In this document: positions 39,485 to 51,040 of the stretch, one piece after another | Layout: every line of letters starts with the position of its first letter | Numbering within the stretch: the first letter of the stretch is position 1 | Assembly: GCA_029207755.1 (NCBI GenBank) | Contig: JARCOQ010000003.1 | Span: 1,488,001-1,552,000, forward strand | From: Chamaea fasciata | Lineage: Eukaryota; Chordata; Aves; Passeriformes; Sylviidae | Direction of reading: 5' to 3' | Length of the DNA stretch: 64,000 nt | The notes under the pieces: generated by a model | Seen by the model: only the letters and a program-made list of their open reading frames with translations | Told to the model about the DNA's origin: nothing | Databases searched by the model: none | Position numbers and translations under genes: made by a program

Positions 39485-39665
39485 ATAGGAAAATGTGCTA
39501 TAAATGGAAATTAAAGAGAAACAAACTGGGAACAGATGTCAGGAAGTATTATTTCATGCAAAGAATAATAAATACGTAGAATGGCTAACAAGGCAAGGAG
39601 GCTGAGGCAAAAAAAAATCTAGGGGACATTTAAGAAATAATTGGATGCTTTCTCAGTTGAGGTCT
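39485..39665 (+). mobile_element. Possible old LINE (CR1/L3-like) fragment
   Basis: The order of CAGGAAGTATTATTTCATGC, AGAATAATAAATACGTAGAA, GGCTGAGGC and GGGGACATTTAAGAAATAATTGGATGC resembles the 3' end of diverged CR1/L3 elements. By eye only; a repeat library search would decide. Confidence 0.35.
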
Positions 39666-39746
39666 GAAGGGTGTGTTTTCATGGGTGGATGCTTCTCTCT
39701 CTTTCTAATCTTCCCAGATATCTAACAGTCCTCAGAGTGGGGCAGG

Positions 39747-39953
39747 GGAAAGGAAAGGAAAGGAAAGGAAAGGAAAGGAAAGGAAAGGAAAGGAAAGGAA
39801 AGGAAAGGAAAGGAAAGGAAAGGAAAGGAAAGGAAAGGAAAGGAAAGGAAAGGAAAGGAAAGGAAAGGAAAGGAAAGGAAAGGAAAGGAAAGGAAAGGAA
39901 AGGAAAGGAAAGGAAAGGAAAGGAAAGGAAAGGAAAGGAAAGGAAAGGAAAGG
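39747..39953 (+). repeat. (GGAAA)n pentanucleotide array, 207 bp
   Basis: About 41 uninterrupted GGAAA units, all purine on +. The open frames of up to about 100 codons on both strands (a GKERK-type and an FPFLS-type pentapeptide repeat) are repeat translations. Confidence 0.97.
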
Positions 39954-42900
39954 TTTGCTTTCCAATTTTTCAGGTTGCTTAGTCTCATTTTATTTTAAAT
40001 CTTTTTTTTTTAATCTTTCTTTCTTACAGGCCCTTTTTGCAAGTGTAAATAGTAGTTTTAGTGCTCTCATTGTGTCTCACACAATGGGAAGGATTTCACA
40101 GGAGCCCATAATCTCCACATCTTACTGTGCCTGGAGCTTTTTAATGAACTGATGGATATTATGAGAGATTTTCTTTTCTGCGTGTCAGTTCTTTGCCACC
40201 TATGGATAAAACAAATTGCTCATCATTTTTCTGAGGAGATTTCCTGATTCAGGTATTTACCGACCGTTTGGAGGTGAACGAGCATCTGAGAAGTTTTACC
40301 CCAAGGGCTCACGCTGGCCATAGATTGCTCACAGGAATGTTTTCTTCTCCTGCTGGGGAGTTTCAACAGTTTATTCATTCATTCCAAATATTTACGAAGA
40401 GGTCCTCAGTGCTGGGGACAGAGGGAGCCTTTTGGAAAAGGGGAATGCAGTGGTCCTGTAGCAGCAGCCACTGATGACTTTTTAATGTGTTGTGTTTCAT
40501 GTGGCTTGGGGCTGGAAAAACAGGCCAGGGCCTCTTTCCTTGAAGCTGGGCCTGTTTAAAATCCTCCTCCAAAATGATTCCCAAATCCCAGGGCAGTGCG
40601 GCTGGGGGTGTCATTTAATCCAGTGTGAATCCATGGCCTCCCTCACCGTGCCAGGGGTGATGGCAGCACAGGGGGACAGGCAGCCATCACCATCAGTGCC
40701 CCCAAAATCGAGCTGTTCCCACCCATCCAGCTCACACTGCTTTAGCCAATCTTTGCCAAAGCTCTGGGAGAGGCCTCCTCTCCTCACAAAGGACACACAG
40801 CACCAAAGATGCCTTTTCCCAGTAGCCTGAGTCCCGTGGTGATTCCCCAGGGCCACAGAAGTCCCAGAGGACACCATCTGTCACCTCCCATGGAGAGGTG
40901 GCCAGAGGGATGCAGCTGCAGCCTCACCCGTGAGCCGCCAGTGCCACCTGGGAAGGGTTATTTTGGGATATCACCTGAGTTGCTTGTCCAGGCACAAAAT
41001 TGTGGAGCTCCCCTCCAGATGTGATGGGGCTGACCCAACCCCGAGCTCGAGTGCCCAGATGCTCTGCCCTTCCTCCTTCCTTTTCGTGGTGGGAAGGCAG
41101 ATCTTGCAGCGCGAGAATTTGCAGGAGAACAGGTTTGAAGGCACGTCAGGGTGGAGAGCCCACCTGGGGGGGTTTGAGCCTGGGGCATTTTCCAGCAACA
41201 AGGGAGGTCCCTGAAATGCAGAGCTGTCAGAGGGCATCTGTCAGCAAGGAGGCACAAGAGAGATTTCCCCAGAGATGTTTTCCTGTTTATTATTGTCTCT
41301 GCACACGGGTGACTTGGCACTTGCATTTTAATTCCCTCAGTGGCCAGCAGCACTGGAGCTCCAGCACTCAGCCATTAGCTCTTGTAATGGGACGGTATTG
41401 GAGAATACATAAACCCAGGTAATTGCTTAAATGGCGTTTTTGGATGCCGGCAAGTGCCTCAGACCCTTGAGGAGTGTACATTTGACAGGAGTGGATGGGA
41501 GAAAACCAGCCATCGCAGCACAAAGCCCAAATCCATAGTGTTTCTGAGGCAACAATCCTTTCCTGAGTTTCCTGGCCACTTGGCAGCCCTGGCTGAACAC
41601 GGCACTGCTGGGAAACCGGATAGTGCATTTTAGTAATTAGTGGCACTTTTCCTGCCTGGCGAATCCAACCACGGGAGGGCATTAGAGCCTTCGGGCCATC
41701 TCTGCTCTTGGCAGCAAAAGGAACAAATGAGCAAAGCCACGTCAGGAGGGGATGGGTGGCTCAGGCGCAGAGAGAGGTGTCTGACCCCAGCCACCTGCTC
41801 CGGGCTCTCCCTGCGCTCACAGAACGCAGCAGCCACCCCACCACCCTCTGGAAAACCTCTGGTGGCCTCCTCCAGGCACCTCCCTGAAACAAACTCACTC
41901 CTGCAGGACCTCAGAGCCAATCTGCATTTTTTCTGTGGCCGAGGAACGCGGTGTGGAAAGATAATGCCCTGCTCCAAGGGGAGGTGATGGCATGCAGAAG
42001 TACAAGGGTAAAAAAAAAAGCCTCCAGAACCAGTGGCTGGGAACCATAAATACCTTCCAGGCAGTCCTTAGGCACATCAGGAGATGAGCAAGCAAAGCAA
42101 CTGGAATTTATAAACTTGCATAATTAATTGTTCTTTGCGAGGAGAACAAACATTCCCATGTTCCAGCTCTCTTAGGGCCTTTGACAATCGGGCTCCTTTC
42201 TGTAAATAGTGTTATGTAAGTTTATACATTTCAGTTAGTGCTTGTTCTAGCCTCCTCACAGCCCAAGGATGTTTTCACCCCAGTTTATTATTTCAGCTGT
42301 GGACAGATCATTTTCCCCTGGTGCATCTATAATGGGATTTAAATTAAGATGCTTGCGAGCAGTGTAACAGTAGCGAAATAGTGTCTGGAAAACATTGCTA
42401 CATACCCAGGGAGAAGGAAAAGAAAGAAATTAGCTTTGCATTGCAACACTGGGCAAAGTGTCTGCGCCCTTCCCCGTAGGGCAGGACAGGATTTCTCTGT
42501 CTGAAGACACAACCTGTGGAGGATCAGTGCTGTACGTGGGGTAATGGCCATGGATGCTTTTATCCCAGAGCACGGGAGCACCTCGGAGCCATCCAGCAGC
42601 CCTGGAACTGCAGGGTGCTGCAATCAGAGCTGCCTGAAATGCTTAACCCCAACGGCTTCATCACCAGCCACTGCAAATTAGCACAGCTCCATTAACTCCA
42701 GAGGACTGTTTACATGGGGGCGGTGAAATGTGTACGGGAGCAGGCACAAAACCTGCAGAGATCCCGTCCGTGGGGCACTGGTTTACTGATTTACAAGGCT
42801 AGATCTCATCTGTGCTGCTTTCTGAAGTTTTGTGTATTTGTGGCGAGCACATCCATGTCACGGGGATTTCTCCCTCGGGCAGCATAAGGAAAACAAGGAA

Positions 42901-43149
42901 AACCCTTCAACTACTCCGATCGTGTTGCTGATCCGGGTCCCTGATGCAGGAGATATCTTCCCTCCATGGCGTTCTTCAGTAACCTGTAGCTATAACGCTG
43001 GATATTAAAACCTGATATGTGGATTATTTCATCTCCCTTTGCCCTGTTTTTTTTTTTTTTAATTTTATTTCTGCAGTTTATCTTTGCAGATCCTACAAAA
43101 ACAGGAGAAAAGCTGGGTGATCTCCTTCTTTGATCTGTTGGAATTCTGA

Positions 43150-43174
43150 TGGGCTGGGCTGGGCTGGGCTGGGC
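43150..43174 (+). repeat. (TGGGC)5 microsatellite
   Basis: Five exact TGGGC units in the intergenic region. Confidence 0.9.
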
Positions 43175-44160
43175 AGTCATGAGTGTAAGTCAGCACTGAG
43201 GCATGGCAAACAGCCCGTGATCTCTGGGATGGCTTTTAGGAGCACAAATCCACCTGAAATGGATCCTGGGGGATCTGCAAGCTGGGCCCCAACGTGCTGG
43301 ACAGGTCCCCAGGGCTTGTAAGTGCTGTCCTGACAGAGAGCCCAGGGCTGGCACAAATCTCCTTCTGCACAGAGCCTCGTGAGTGCCTTGGAGGGTGCTC
43401 TAAAACAGCCCAGGTAGGTCCCACACCAAAGCTGCTGCCAGAAAAATGAGCCCAAAAGCTCAGGGCCACTCTCTTCACCTTGGATTTGGTGACCTTTGTG
43501 CTCCTGCCACCCAAAGAAGGAGCCCTCGGCCAGGAGCACCAGCCCCTGGTGGCAAAACACTCTGTGCCTGTGCCACCGGTGTGCAGGATCTCACTGTGGG
43601 AGCAGCTGTGCCCAAAGCTGAGAGCTTTGCCCAAGGCTGGGAGTGTCTTGGAAAACCTCCTGCAGAGCGTTGGCTCAGGTTCCTTTGCCACCCAGAACCA
43701 GCCAGCCTGGCTGCCAGCACCCTCCCAGACACGGGACTGGTTTTAACTGGAGTTACTCAGGCTGGCACTGTGACAGTCCAAGGGAGCCTCAATCCAGGAG
43801 GGGCCTGAAATCAAGATGGTTTGGAGAAATCTAAGTGACATGTGAAGACTGGCAGTTTTCCCTCAGCTGACATTTTGCTGGTGCTTAAAACTGCATCTGC
43901 TGAAAAGCAAAAGCCAAGCAGAAGGGGTTTAGTTGAAGTGGGTCCAGTACAGTTTCTCCTAGGTGTAAACACTTTCCTCCTTTGAAAGGAGAAAAGTGAC
44001 TTTGACTCTTCACCTTTGAAGAGTCTTGGCTGCAGCTTCTTCAGTTTTGCAGCTCTTCAGGTCTCCATGCAAACTGCTGTGGGATGCCTGTGAACAGAGG
44101 TGCAAGGAGCTCATGTTTCTGGGACACACAAAAGATGTACAGAGCAGGGTGCCTTCTGAG

Positions 44161-44235
44161 TTTTTTTTTTTTTTGTTTTGGTTTGGGTTTTTTGGGGTTT
44201 TTTGGGGGGTTTTTTGTTGTTGTTGTTTTTTTTCC
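44161..44235 (+). repeat. T/G-rich low-complexity block with G-tracts
   Basis: A T14 run is followed by alternating T and G tracts (GGG, GGGG, GGGGGG separated by T3-T6) and GTT units. It could form a G-quadruplex on +. Confidence 0.75.
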
Positions 44236-46270
44236 AAAATAATTATAGTCCAGTTTCTGGTACTATAGAAATTGAATTTCAAGTGAGTTTTTCTCCATCC
44301 TCTTGGGTCCTGCACTCTGCACCGCTGTGCCTGCCTTGTGTCTGCAAGGAGAAGGAGCCCCACGTGGAGGCAGAGAGTGTTAGTTACTGCAGCCTGTGTC
44401 TGGAAAAGGCAGGTTCGTCCTTCCAGAGCAGGGAAACTGATTTGAATCCAAGCAGCTCAGGGAGGAATTATTCTTGGCGTGTGCAAATCAATACCGGCAC
44501 GGTGCAGCTCTGCCCACAGCTTGCAAATGGCAGCACACAACACAACAGGGACAACTTTCTTTCCACTCTCTCTGTCCCTTCCTGCTCTGCCTGCAAGAGC
44601 AAAGCTGCAATGCTCCAGAGGAAAAACAAAACAAAAAAAAGAAAGTGGTGTTTGGTGTTCCGAAGCACATGTGCCAATCTCTTCAACTCGAGTGGTTTTG
44701 TCAAAGCTGAACCTGCCAGCCACAGCTCCCCCACATCACCAAGGCACAAAATCAAAGGGAAGTGGAGCAGAAGACCTCTGTGGGGAAATGGCTGTGTGAG
44801 GAGAGCACTGAAATGTTGTGCTGGTGGTGCTGGCAAGCCTTGCTGACAGACCCTGCCTACCCTTGCTCGTCCGGATTCCAGGCTCAAACATCAGGGTGGG
44901 TAAAAACAGGTTCGTTCCTGGAGGAGCTGAGATGCTCCAGCTGGAATTGCATGTCATCTTTGCCTTCTAATTTTTTTTCTTACAGCTGCTGAAGTGCTTG
45001 CATGCCCCGGGAGAAATCTTTAGTCTCTTGCCATTATTTACATTTTAACCTCTTCTGTTCTTACCCTCTTTGGTCACAGAAGCACGCTGGGGTTAGCCCT
45101 GTGCTTTCCAGGTGCCCACAAAAATCAGGCAGATCTATGCTGGATAAGCACAGAAAATGAATTCCAGCTGTCCTGGCCTTGTGGAAGGGGTTTTTTTTGA
45201 TTCAGGAGAGCCAAGGGAGTGTCCACAGGTGGGGAGATGTTTCAGTCCCTGTGTGCCTGCAGCATTTTTGGCACAAGGGGTGGGTGCATATTTTGGAGCA
45301 AGGGTTGAGAGATGTGTGTGCACGGTGCGGATGCAGTTTGAGGGCTCTGGGACCAGCATCTCCATAAAATCAGACTGCCAGCCATGCCACACTGAGGGGA
45401 AGGAGCTGCTCCGTGTCTCTGCGGGGCTGGGTAGGGTGGCTGCAGGCAGGCAGGCAGGTACCCGGGAATCCTGGGACAAGGAAATTCCTGGGAATTTCCT
45501 GCTGCTTTCCCGCGTGCTGGGATGTGGCTCCCCCGGGAAAGCCGCACATGGTCCCCGGGAAGGGTGGCCCCAAGTCCGTCCCCTTCTCTCAGCACCTGGG
45601 CTCCGTCCCGCCCCTCTCGCTCCTGCTCTGCCGCAGGGACAGCGAGATAACCTTGCGGATTTTATAACCTGGATCTCATTCCTACCTCTCCTTTGCTCCT
45701 GGCAATGTACCAATTATTAATTAACAGGGAAACGCTGGAGAAAAGGCCGATGTACATAGCTCGTTCCCACTGATGTAAACGCAGCAGTGCCCAGGTCAGC
45801 TTTTATTACAGTGAACCCTAATACTGTGAATTAAAAGCCTGGGGGAAAAAAAACAACAGCAAAACCCCCAAAACCCCCAAATAAACAAAAACAAAAAATC
45901 CAGAAACTATTTTGAACTTGATAAAAAAAATGAGAGTTGAATCATTTTAAAAGATACTCTTTTCTGCCTGTTTTGCATGCCACGCTGCCTATGGAAAAAA
46001 AACCCCAAAAACAACTGAACAAGAATTTGTGTCATGAAGTGATGTGACCCCGGTGCCCTGAGCACAAAACTTCCCAGTACCCCAGCTCCTGGGAAAGGTT
46101 TGGTGCTCTGCAACTCCCTGGCAAGCGCTGTACACTGCATCCCATCATTTGCATCATGATGCCCGGTGAAGGTGGTGCTTTTGAACAGGCAGCCAAAAAT
46201 GTTATTCCAGATTCAGACCAAATTAAAGCTGCTGCAGTCAAATGGATTTGCTCTCTTTCTCAGGAGGGGG

Positions 46271-46294
46271 AAAAAAAAAAAAAAAAAAAAAAAA
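46271..46294 (+). repeat. A24 homopolymer
   Basis: Twenty-four A preceded by G5. I see no processed-pseudogene sequence upstream of it. Confidence 0.85.
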
Positions 46295-48479
46295 GCAATT
46301 ATTTATTGCTCTGTCACAAAACAGGCACGGCCTGGGTGTGGGACTGGGAGGAGGGAGAATTATCTGTCCCCCAAAGACAGCAGACCATTTCACCACTGAC
46401 CAACCCTCTTACCTTTGTTTTTTTTTCCAGGTTTCTTAGCACCCAATGTCACGAGACACACTGCTCTAGATGATTTTTGATTTTTTTTTTTTCTTTTTCA
46501 GTTGATCTCAAAACATATCATTATGAAATCTCCTGTGCAGTGGAGCCAAGCTCCTGCCTGCCAGACACTCAATTCTCCTTTCAAACCCTCGTGTTGCTTA
46601 ATGGGCGATGATGTTTGCCGATTTAGGGTAATTCCTCCCTTTGCTGTAATCCGCCCGCTCTGATGAAAAGGACAGCTTTACTCAAACGTGAAGTACATAT
46701 ATAAATATTTGAAGAGGGATGAAATATGCAACGTCTCTCCCAGCGCACTGTGAATGGGGACATTTCTTCCAGGCTCCTGAGAGAAGATTTTAGGGCAGCG
46801 CCAAGAGACTTGCAGAGGGTTTCCTATTGGCAGCAGATATTGGGGAAATACATTCAATATATTAAATACCGGGGAAAGCAATCCAATATTGAAATATTGA
46901 AATAATCCAACACAGGGAGCATGGGGAGCTGGGGATGTGCAGTGGGTGCTGATGCTGTTTCCCGAACCAGGTGAGTTTTTAGGGCTGTGCACACCAGCTA
47001 TTGAATGCTGGTGAAAAACGAGTGCTGTGAAATGGAAAGTGAATAACCTGTATTTTCAGGGGCCGCAGGGACACACTTACCCCTCCCTTGGCAATGAGAA
47101 CAATTTTTAAGTGACTGTCCCGGGTGACATTGAGACAATTCCTTTGGTCAGGCCTCTCCTTATACCGGATTGGGAATGCGGGTGGCTAAAATTAGAAACA
47201 AATGGCTTGTGTTGGTTTTCACCCTGCGTAGGACGAAAAGCTGAGAGGTTCACAGTCTGTTGGAACAGTAAATCTGTCTGCTGGTTGCTATTGATCTGTC
47301 CACGACAAGATGTGCCCTCTTTGCTGCAGCAGCACATTTTTTTTTAAAAATGTTTTATTCCAGTAAGCATCCTGAGACTTTCCTTCGGTTTGTTTCCACA
47401 GGGACGTCTGGCTAGGATTTGTAGGCTCATCAACCTACCAAGTAAGCAAACAACAACAACAAAAGGGGTTACTAATGAATGAGTCATGCATGATTTAGTG
47501 TCAGCCCTGGAAGGCGAATTTCCAAAATCCGCCTTTACTGAGGGGAGCCTAAAGGAACCCTTCGCTTCTCCCTCCTGGGCTCAGCAACAAAAGCTTTGAG
47601 GATTTCCACGAAAAGCCGAGGCAGGTGCGAAGGAGAACGTTTCTTTCCGAGAAGAAACATTTTTAAAAAGTGATGCGGCACGGCATTTCTCGGCACGGCT
47701 GAGGGGGGTTTCCTCTTTCGCTTGATGTCGTGCGGGAAAAACGAAACAAAACAAACCCACACAACAAAAACGAGGGAAAACCGTCCTGAGGGAACGGACA
47801 CAGCGCCCGCTGCCACCACCCCAGGGCTGTCGGTGTCACCCGGGGCCACCCTCAGGAGGAGCCTGCCCTCTGTGGGGCCGCTCCCACACGGAGCGCGGCG
47901 AGCAGCACCCGGCCCGGCTGGAAGGCGAACAGCGGCAACGCGGCGGTGCCTGCGCCCTTCCCCTCGCTCCTCCAACAGCGCGAGCACCTTTACTGAGGTA
48001 AATACCTCCCAATTCTACAGCCCGGGCTGGGAGGGGGCGCCGGGAGAACACGGGGACGGGGACAGAGAAGGGGACGAGGCGGCGCCAACCCGCCCGCCCG
48101 CGCGGTCTCCCGAGGGGCGCGGCGCTCCGCCAACCGCGGGGACCCCCGGCCGCTGCCCCGCCCCGCCCCGGCCCCGCGGGGCGCGCGCCGCGCGTTCCAC
48201 CAACCCGCGGCGCCGGCGGCCGGGCGGGGGGGCGTGGCCTGGCCCGGCGCGCCCCGCTCTGTGCCTCGCCCCCGCCCGCCTCGCCCCCGCCTCCTGCGGC
48301 GGAGCGGCGGCGGCGGCGCCGGGCGGGGAGGCGGGCGGCGCGCGTGCTCGCGGCGGGAAGGCGCGCGCGCCCGGGGCTCCGCCACAGGGCAACAAGTGAG
48401 AGGCGCTCCCCGCCTCCTCCTCCTCCTCGCCCTCACTCCGCTCCGCCCGCCGCAGCCGGCCCTGAGGACACAGCGGCGG

Positions 48480-48748
48480 GGTGTGTGTGGGACGGGGGAC
48501 GAACCTCCCGCCGCCGCCGCCTCGGCGCCGCCCCGGCATCGCCCTCAGGTGCGGAGCTCCCGCCCGCTCTGCGGGGGCCGGCGGAGCGCGGCGGCAGCGC
48601 GGAGCTCCGAGGGCCGTGGTGGGGCGGCAGGCCGGGGCCGGGCCGGGGGGAGCCGGCGGCGAGGGCAGCCCGCGGCCGGACAAAGCATGGTGGATGCGGA
48701 GGCGGCGGCAGCAAGAACCCCGGCGGAGCCCCGCGGCAGCCTGGCAAG
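48480..48748 (+). other. B3GNT2: Inferred B3GNT2 exon 1 (5'UTR); 5' end undetermined
   Basis: B3GNT2 genes have their whole coding region in one exon preceded by leader exon(s), and the coding exon here has a clear 3' splice site just before the ATG. The best donor inside the CpG island is AAG|GTACGG at 48748/48749. A second possible donor is CAG|GTGCGG at 48548/48549. The transcription start cannot be read, so the left boundary given is only a placeholder. With the 48748 donor the exon carries an upstream ATG at 48687 in a strong context and another at 48694 in a weak one. Confidence 0.55.
48687..48748 (+). other. Upstream ORF in B3GNT2 leader (first 62 nt; stop is in exon 2)
   Basis: The ATG at 48687 has A at -3 and G at +4, an optimal Kozak context. 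It opens a frame starting MVDAEAAAARTPAEPRG. If exon 1 ends at 48748 and joins exon 2 at 60487, the frame continues through AGA TAT GAG AAA and stops at TGA, 60497-60499, giving 24 residues. That stop overlaps the B3GNT2 ATG (60496-60498) as ATGA. The sequence and frame are seen directly. Use of this donor and translation of the uORF are inferred. Confidence 0.5.
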
Positions 48749-51010
48749 GTACGGGCGGCGGGGGGGGGGGGGCTCGGCTGCCTCCGCGGCAGCGGCTGAG
48801 GAGGGACGGAGGGCAAAAAAAAAAACCCCCAAAAAAAAAGCCCAAAAAACCCCAACCCGATTTTTAACTGAATTTTCACCTCCCCTGCTTTCCCACCTCG
48901 TGAGGTTTCCCTTCCCCTCCGCCTCGGGGTTATTCGCGCGGCGGGCGAGCAGCCGGAGACATATCTCTGGGGTTTTTTTAGGGCCGGGTTTTTCCTTTCT
49001 CCCCGGCCGGGAGGTGACAGCGGCGGCAGGGTGGGGTCACAGCACGCGGGCGCCGAGTCCCTGCCCCGGCACATGTTGCAGCCAGAGCGGGGACAGAAAC
49101 ACCGTCCGCCGGGGCGGGGATGAAACTCGGGCCAGCTCAGCCCACCGTAGGTTTGCCCTCCCTTTTTAAGTATTTTCTTTTAATTTAATTCGTTTAACCG
49201 TGGGGAAGGCGGCGTGTCGGCGCTGCCGAAGCCGCCGGGTTTTGCCAGTGGGGCTGCGGCAGCGCCGGGAGCTGCTGCAATCCGCTCCCTGCCTGGAGGG
49301 GAGGGACACAGGGACACTCGCAGCTCACTTGGGGTCACCTCATTAACCCGCAGCGGGTTAATTATTAACATCCCCGTCGGGATTCTAGGCAGTGACGGGC
49401 AGTGGCACTGAAGTATGGGCTTGCTTAGACCCGAAAGGGGAGAAAATGGTGGTTTTTTTGCCCGAATATACGCGCTCCTTCACGAGGTGATGCTTTTTAG
49501 CCCTCCAAACTTCCTGCTACATCCTTGTTCCCCCATCAGGTTTACTCGCAGGGGTTGTGGCTGAACGGCAGCTCGCGGCTCATTAGTCATGCTGCAAAAA
49601 TTCGTGGTGAAAGTTACTTGAGTAACCCTTTAATCCGGCTTCCCGAAATGCTCAGTCCTCTTTGGGGTTGATTATTAATTACTCACGGTTAGTTTTGACC
49701 GTGCAAAATAAGAGCTGGCGTTGTTCGGTTGTTGGGTTGGGCTTTTTTTTTTTTTCCCTTGTGGGGTTTTCTCCTTCCCTCCCCCTTCCTTTTTTAAAAT
49801 ATATTTTGGACAGAAAGTCTCGGTTTGGGCACAGAAGAAGTTTAGTCTGGCCGTGGAAAGATGCGTGCACAAAAATTACACGCTAGCCATGTCATCCGCG
49901 AGTTACTGAGGAAACACGATTCTAGCGCGTTGTCCTTTGAGGAAATTTCTGGTAAAATTATTCCTCATCGTCTTAAAGAGAGGAGACAGCCCGGAATCCG
50001 GTTCTCTTCCCGAGCTGCTCAAAGCGGTTTCGCGTTCTTGTTGCAGTTCCCGGTGCTGTCCCCGAGGGCGGGTGACGCTGGGGGGGTGGCAGGTGACACT
50101 CGGGGTTCGGTTCGGATGGAGGAGCCCAGGCTGCTGCAGAGCCTGCCCTGCTGCTCGGTGACCCGGCCGCGAAATGCCCCTCAAACCACCGGAGGAGTTG
50201 AATGAGCGCTGAATTGGTTACGAAATGCGTGGAGGAAACAGAACGGACAATCAGCTTTTCTCCTTCGGCAGATTTAGTTTGTAATGGTTTGGGGCTTTTT
50301 GGTCTTTATATATATATATATTTTTTTTCTTCCCGTGGCTGTAAACGACTCGAGAAGACAGATACTTTTGAGAAAACAATACTGCCGTGGAGATGGATTA
50401 AAATACGGAATGTTTGTCTTGTGCCTAAAAATGTAACACTGCCAGTAGGAGTCAAAATATTTTGGCTTAAAAGAAACACAGGTTTTGCTGCTTGCTTTCA
50501 ACGTGTGACTCTCTCCAGGAGATGTTGTGCAGGACTGAGCTGTGTGGCTGTAGGGAAGCTGCGGATGGAGCACAAAAACCAGAATGTATTTAAAGGGATT
50601 CTGTCAGCTGTAAAGTGGTTTTCCTTGGATTTGTGCTCCTTTCTTTCCCCCACGATGAGGAAAACGCAGCACTGCTGAAGGGACTTGTTTTTGAAGGTCA
50701 TGCTTTAGGTGGCAGGGAGTGCTAGCTGACTGTCTGGTGCCCTGTTTCATAATAGGTAAAACTCACTCATCTCCCCAGAGAATGCCCCTAATGAACACAG
50801 TGTCACTGGTAGTCAAAAGATTTATTAGTATTGCCTGGAAGCTGCTCCTGAAGTTTTGAAATACTTCTGGGTAAGGATGCTGCTGCTGCTGAGGAGATCA
50901 GTGGACAAGTAATGTTTGCTCAGGGAAAAAGCAGTGTTCGATGGGAAATGAGAAAGGATAAAGTGGGGTCACATTCTGTGCTGGCAAATCTGGGCAATTG
51001 TCTGTATGAA

Positions 51011-51040
51011 TACGTCACGGTGTATATAAAGGGGGGGGGG
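51011..51040 (+). promoter_or_regulatory. CRE-like and TATA-like pair in B3GNT2 intron 1
   Basis: TACGTCA (CRE-like, 51011-51017) lies 5 bp before TATATAAA (51023-51030) and a G10 run. This is the spacing of a compact TATA promoter, but no first exon downstream can be demonstrated. Chance occurrence is quite possible. Confidence 0.25.

Larger units (their letters stand above)
37240..47850. other. Intergenic region between COMMD1 and B3GNT2
   Basis: About 10.6 kb with no gene recognised on either strand. It holds an (ATT)n tract, a (GGAAA)n array, a possible old LINE fragment, a (TGGGC)5 tract, a T/G-rich block, an A24 tract and a GC-rich patch near 45.4-45.66 kb, each listed separately. Several 100-220-codon open frames occur, for example 44178-44846 on + and 45135-45713 on -. 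They start in low-complexity sequence or overlap open frames on the other strand, and none shows a recognisable domain. Confidence 0.7.
47860..49300 (+). promoter_or_regulatory. B3GNT2: CpG-island promoter of B3GNT2
   Basis: Dense CpG sequence, most extreme at 48000-48780, contrasts with the AT-rich surroundings. It has GC-box clusters (Sp1-type CCCCGCCCC runs at 48156-48176 and 48267-48294) and a KLF-like GGGGCGTGG at about 48229-48237. I see no TATA box. These are features of a broad, housekeeping-type promoter. It lies 11.7 kb upstream of the B3GNT2 coding exon with no competing gene between, so assignment to B3GNT2 is a strong inference. Divergent antisense transcription is possible but cannot be read from the sequence. 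The long open frames on both strands here reflect high GC content and few stop codons. Confidence 0.85.

Noticed and set aside
39671..39988. Open frames encoding GKERK or FPFLS pentapeptide repeats
   Set aside because: These are direct translations of the (GGAAA)n tract.
44178..44846. 222-codon open frame
   Set aside because: It begins inside a T/G low-complexity block and shows no recognisable domain. Overlapping frames are equally open.
45135..45720. 187- and 192-codon open frames on opposite strands
   Set aside because: Antiparallel open frames in a GC-rich patch are expected by composition. Neither has a conserved motif.
46271..46294. A24 run as the tail of a processed pseudogene
   Set aside because: The sequence upstream shows no recognisable coding remnant and no flanking target-site duplication.
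47535..49169. Long overlapping open frames (up to 311 codons) on both strands in the CpG island
   Set aside because: GC content near saturation removes stop codons. The products are Arg/Pro/Ala/Gly-rich without motifs, and overlap one another on both strands.
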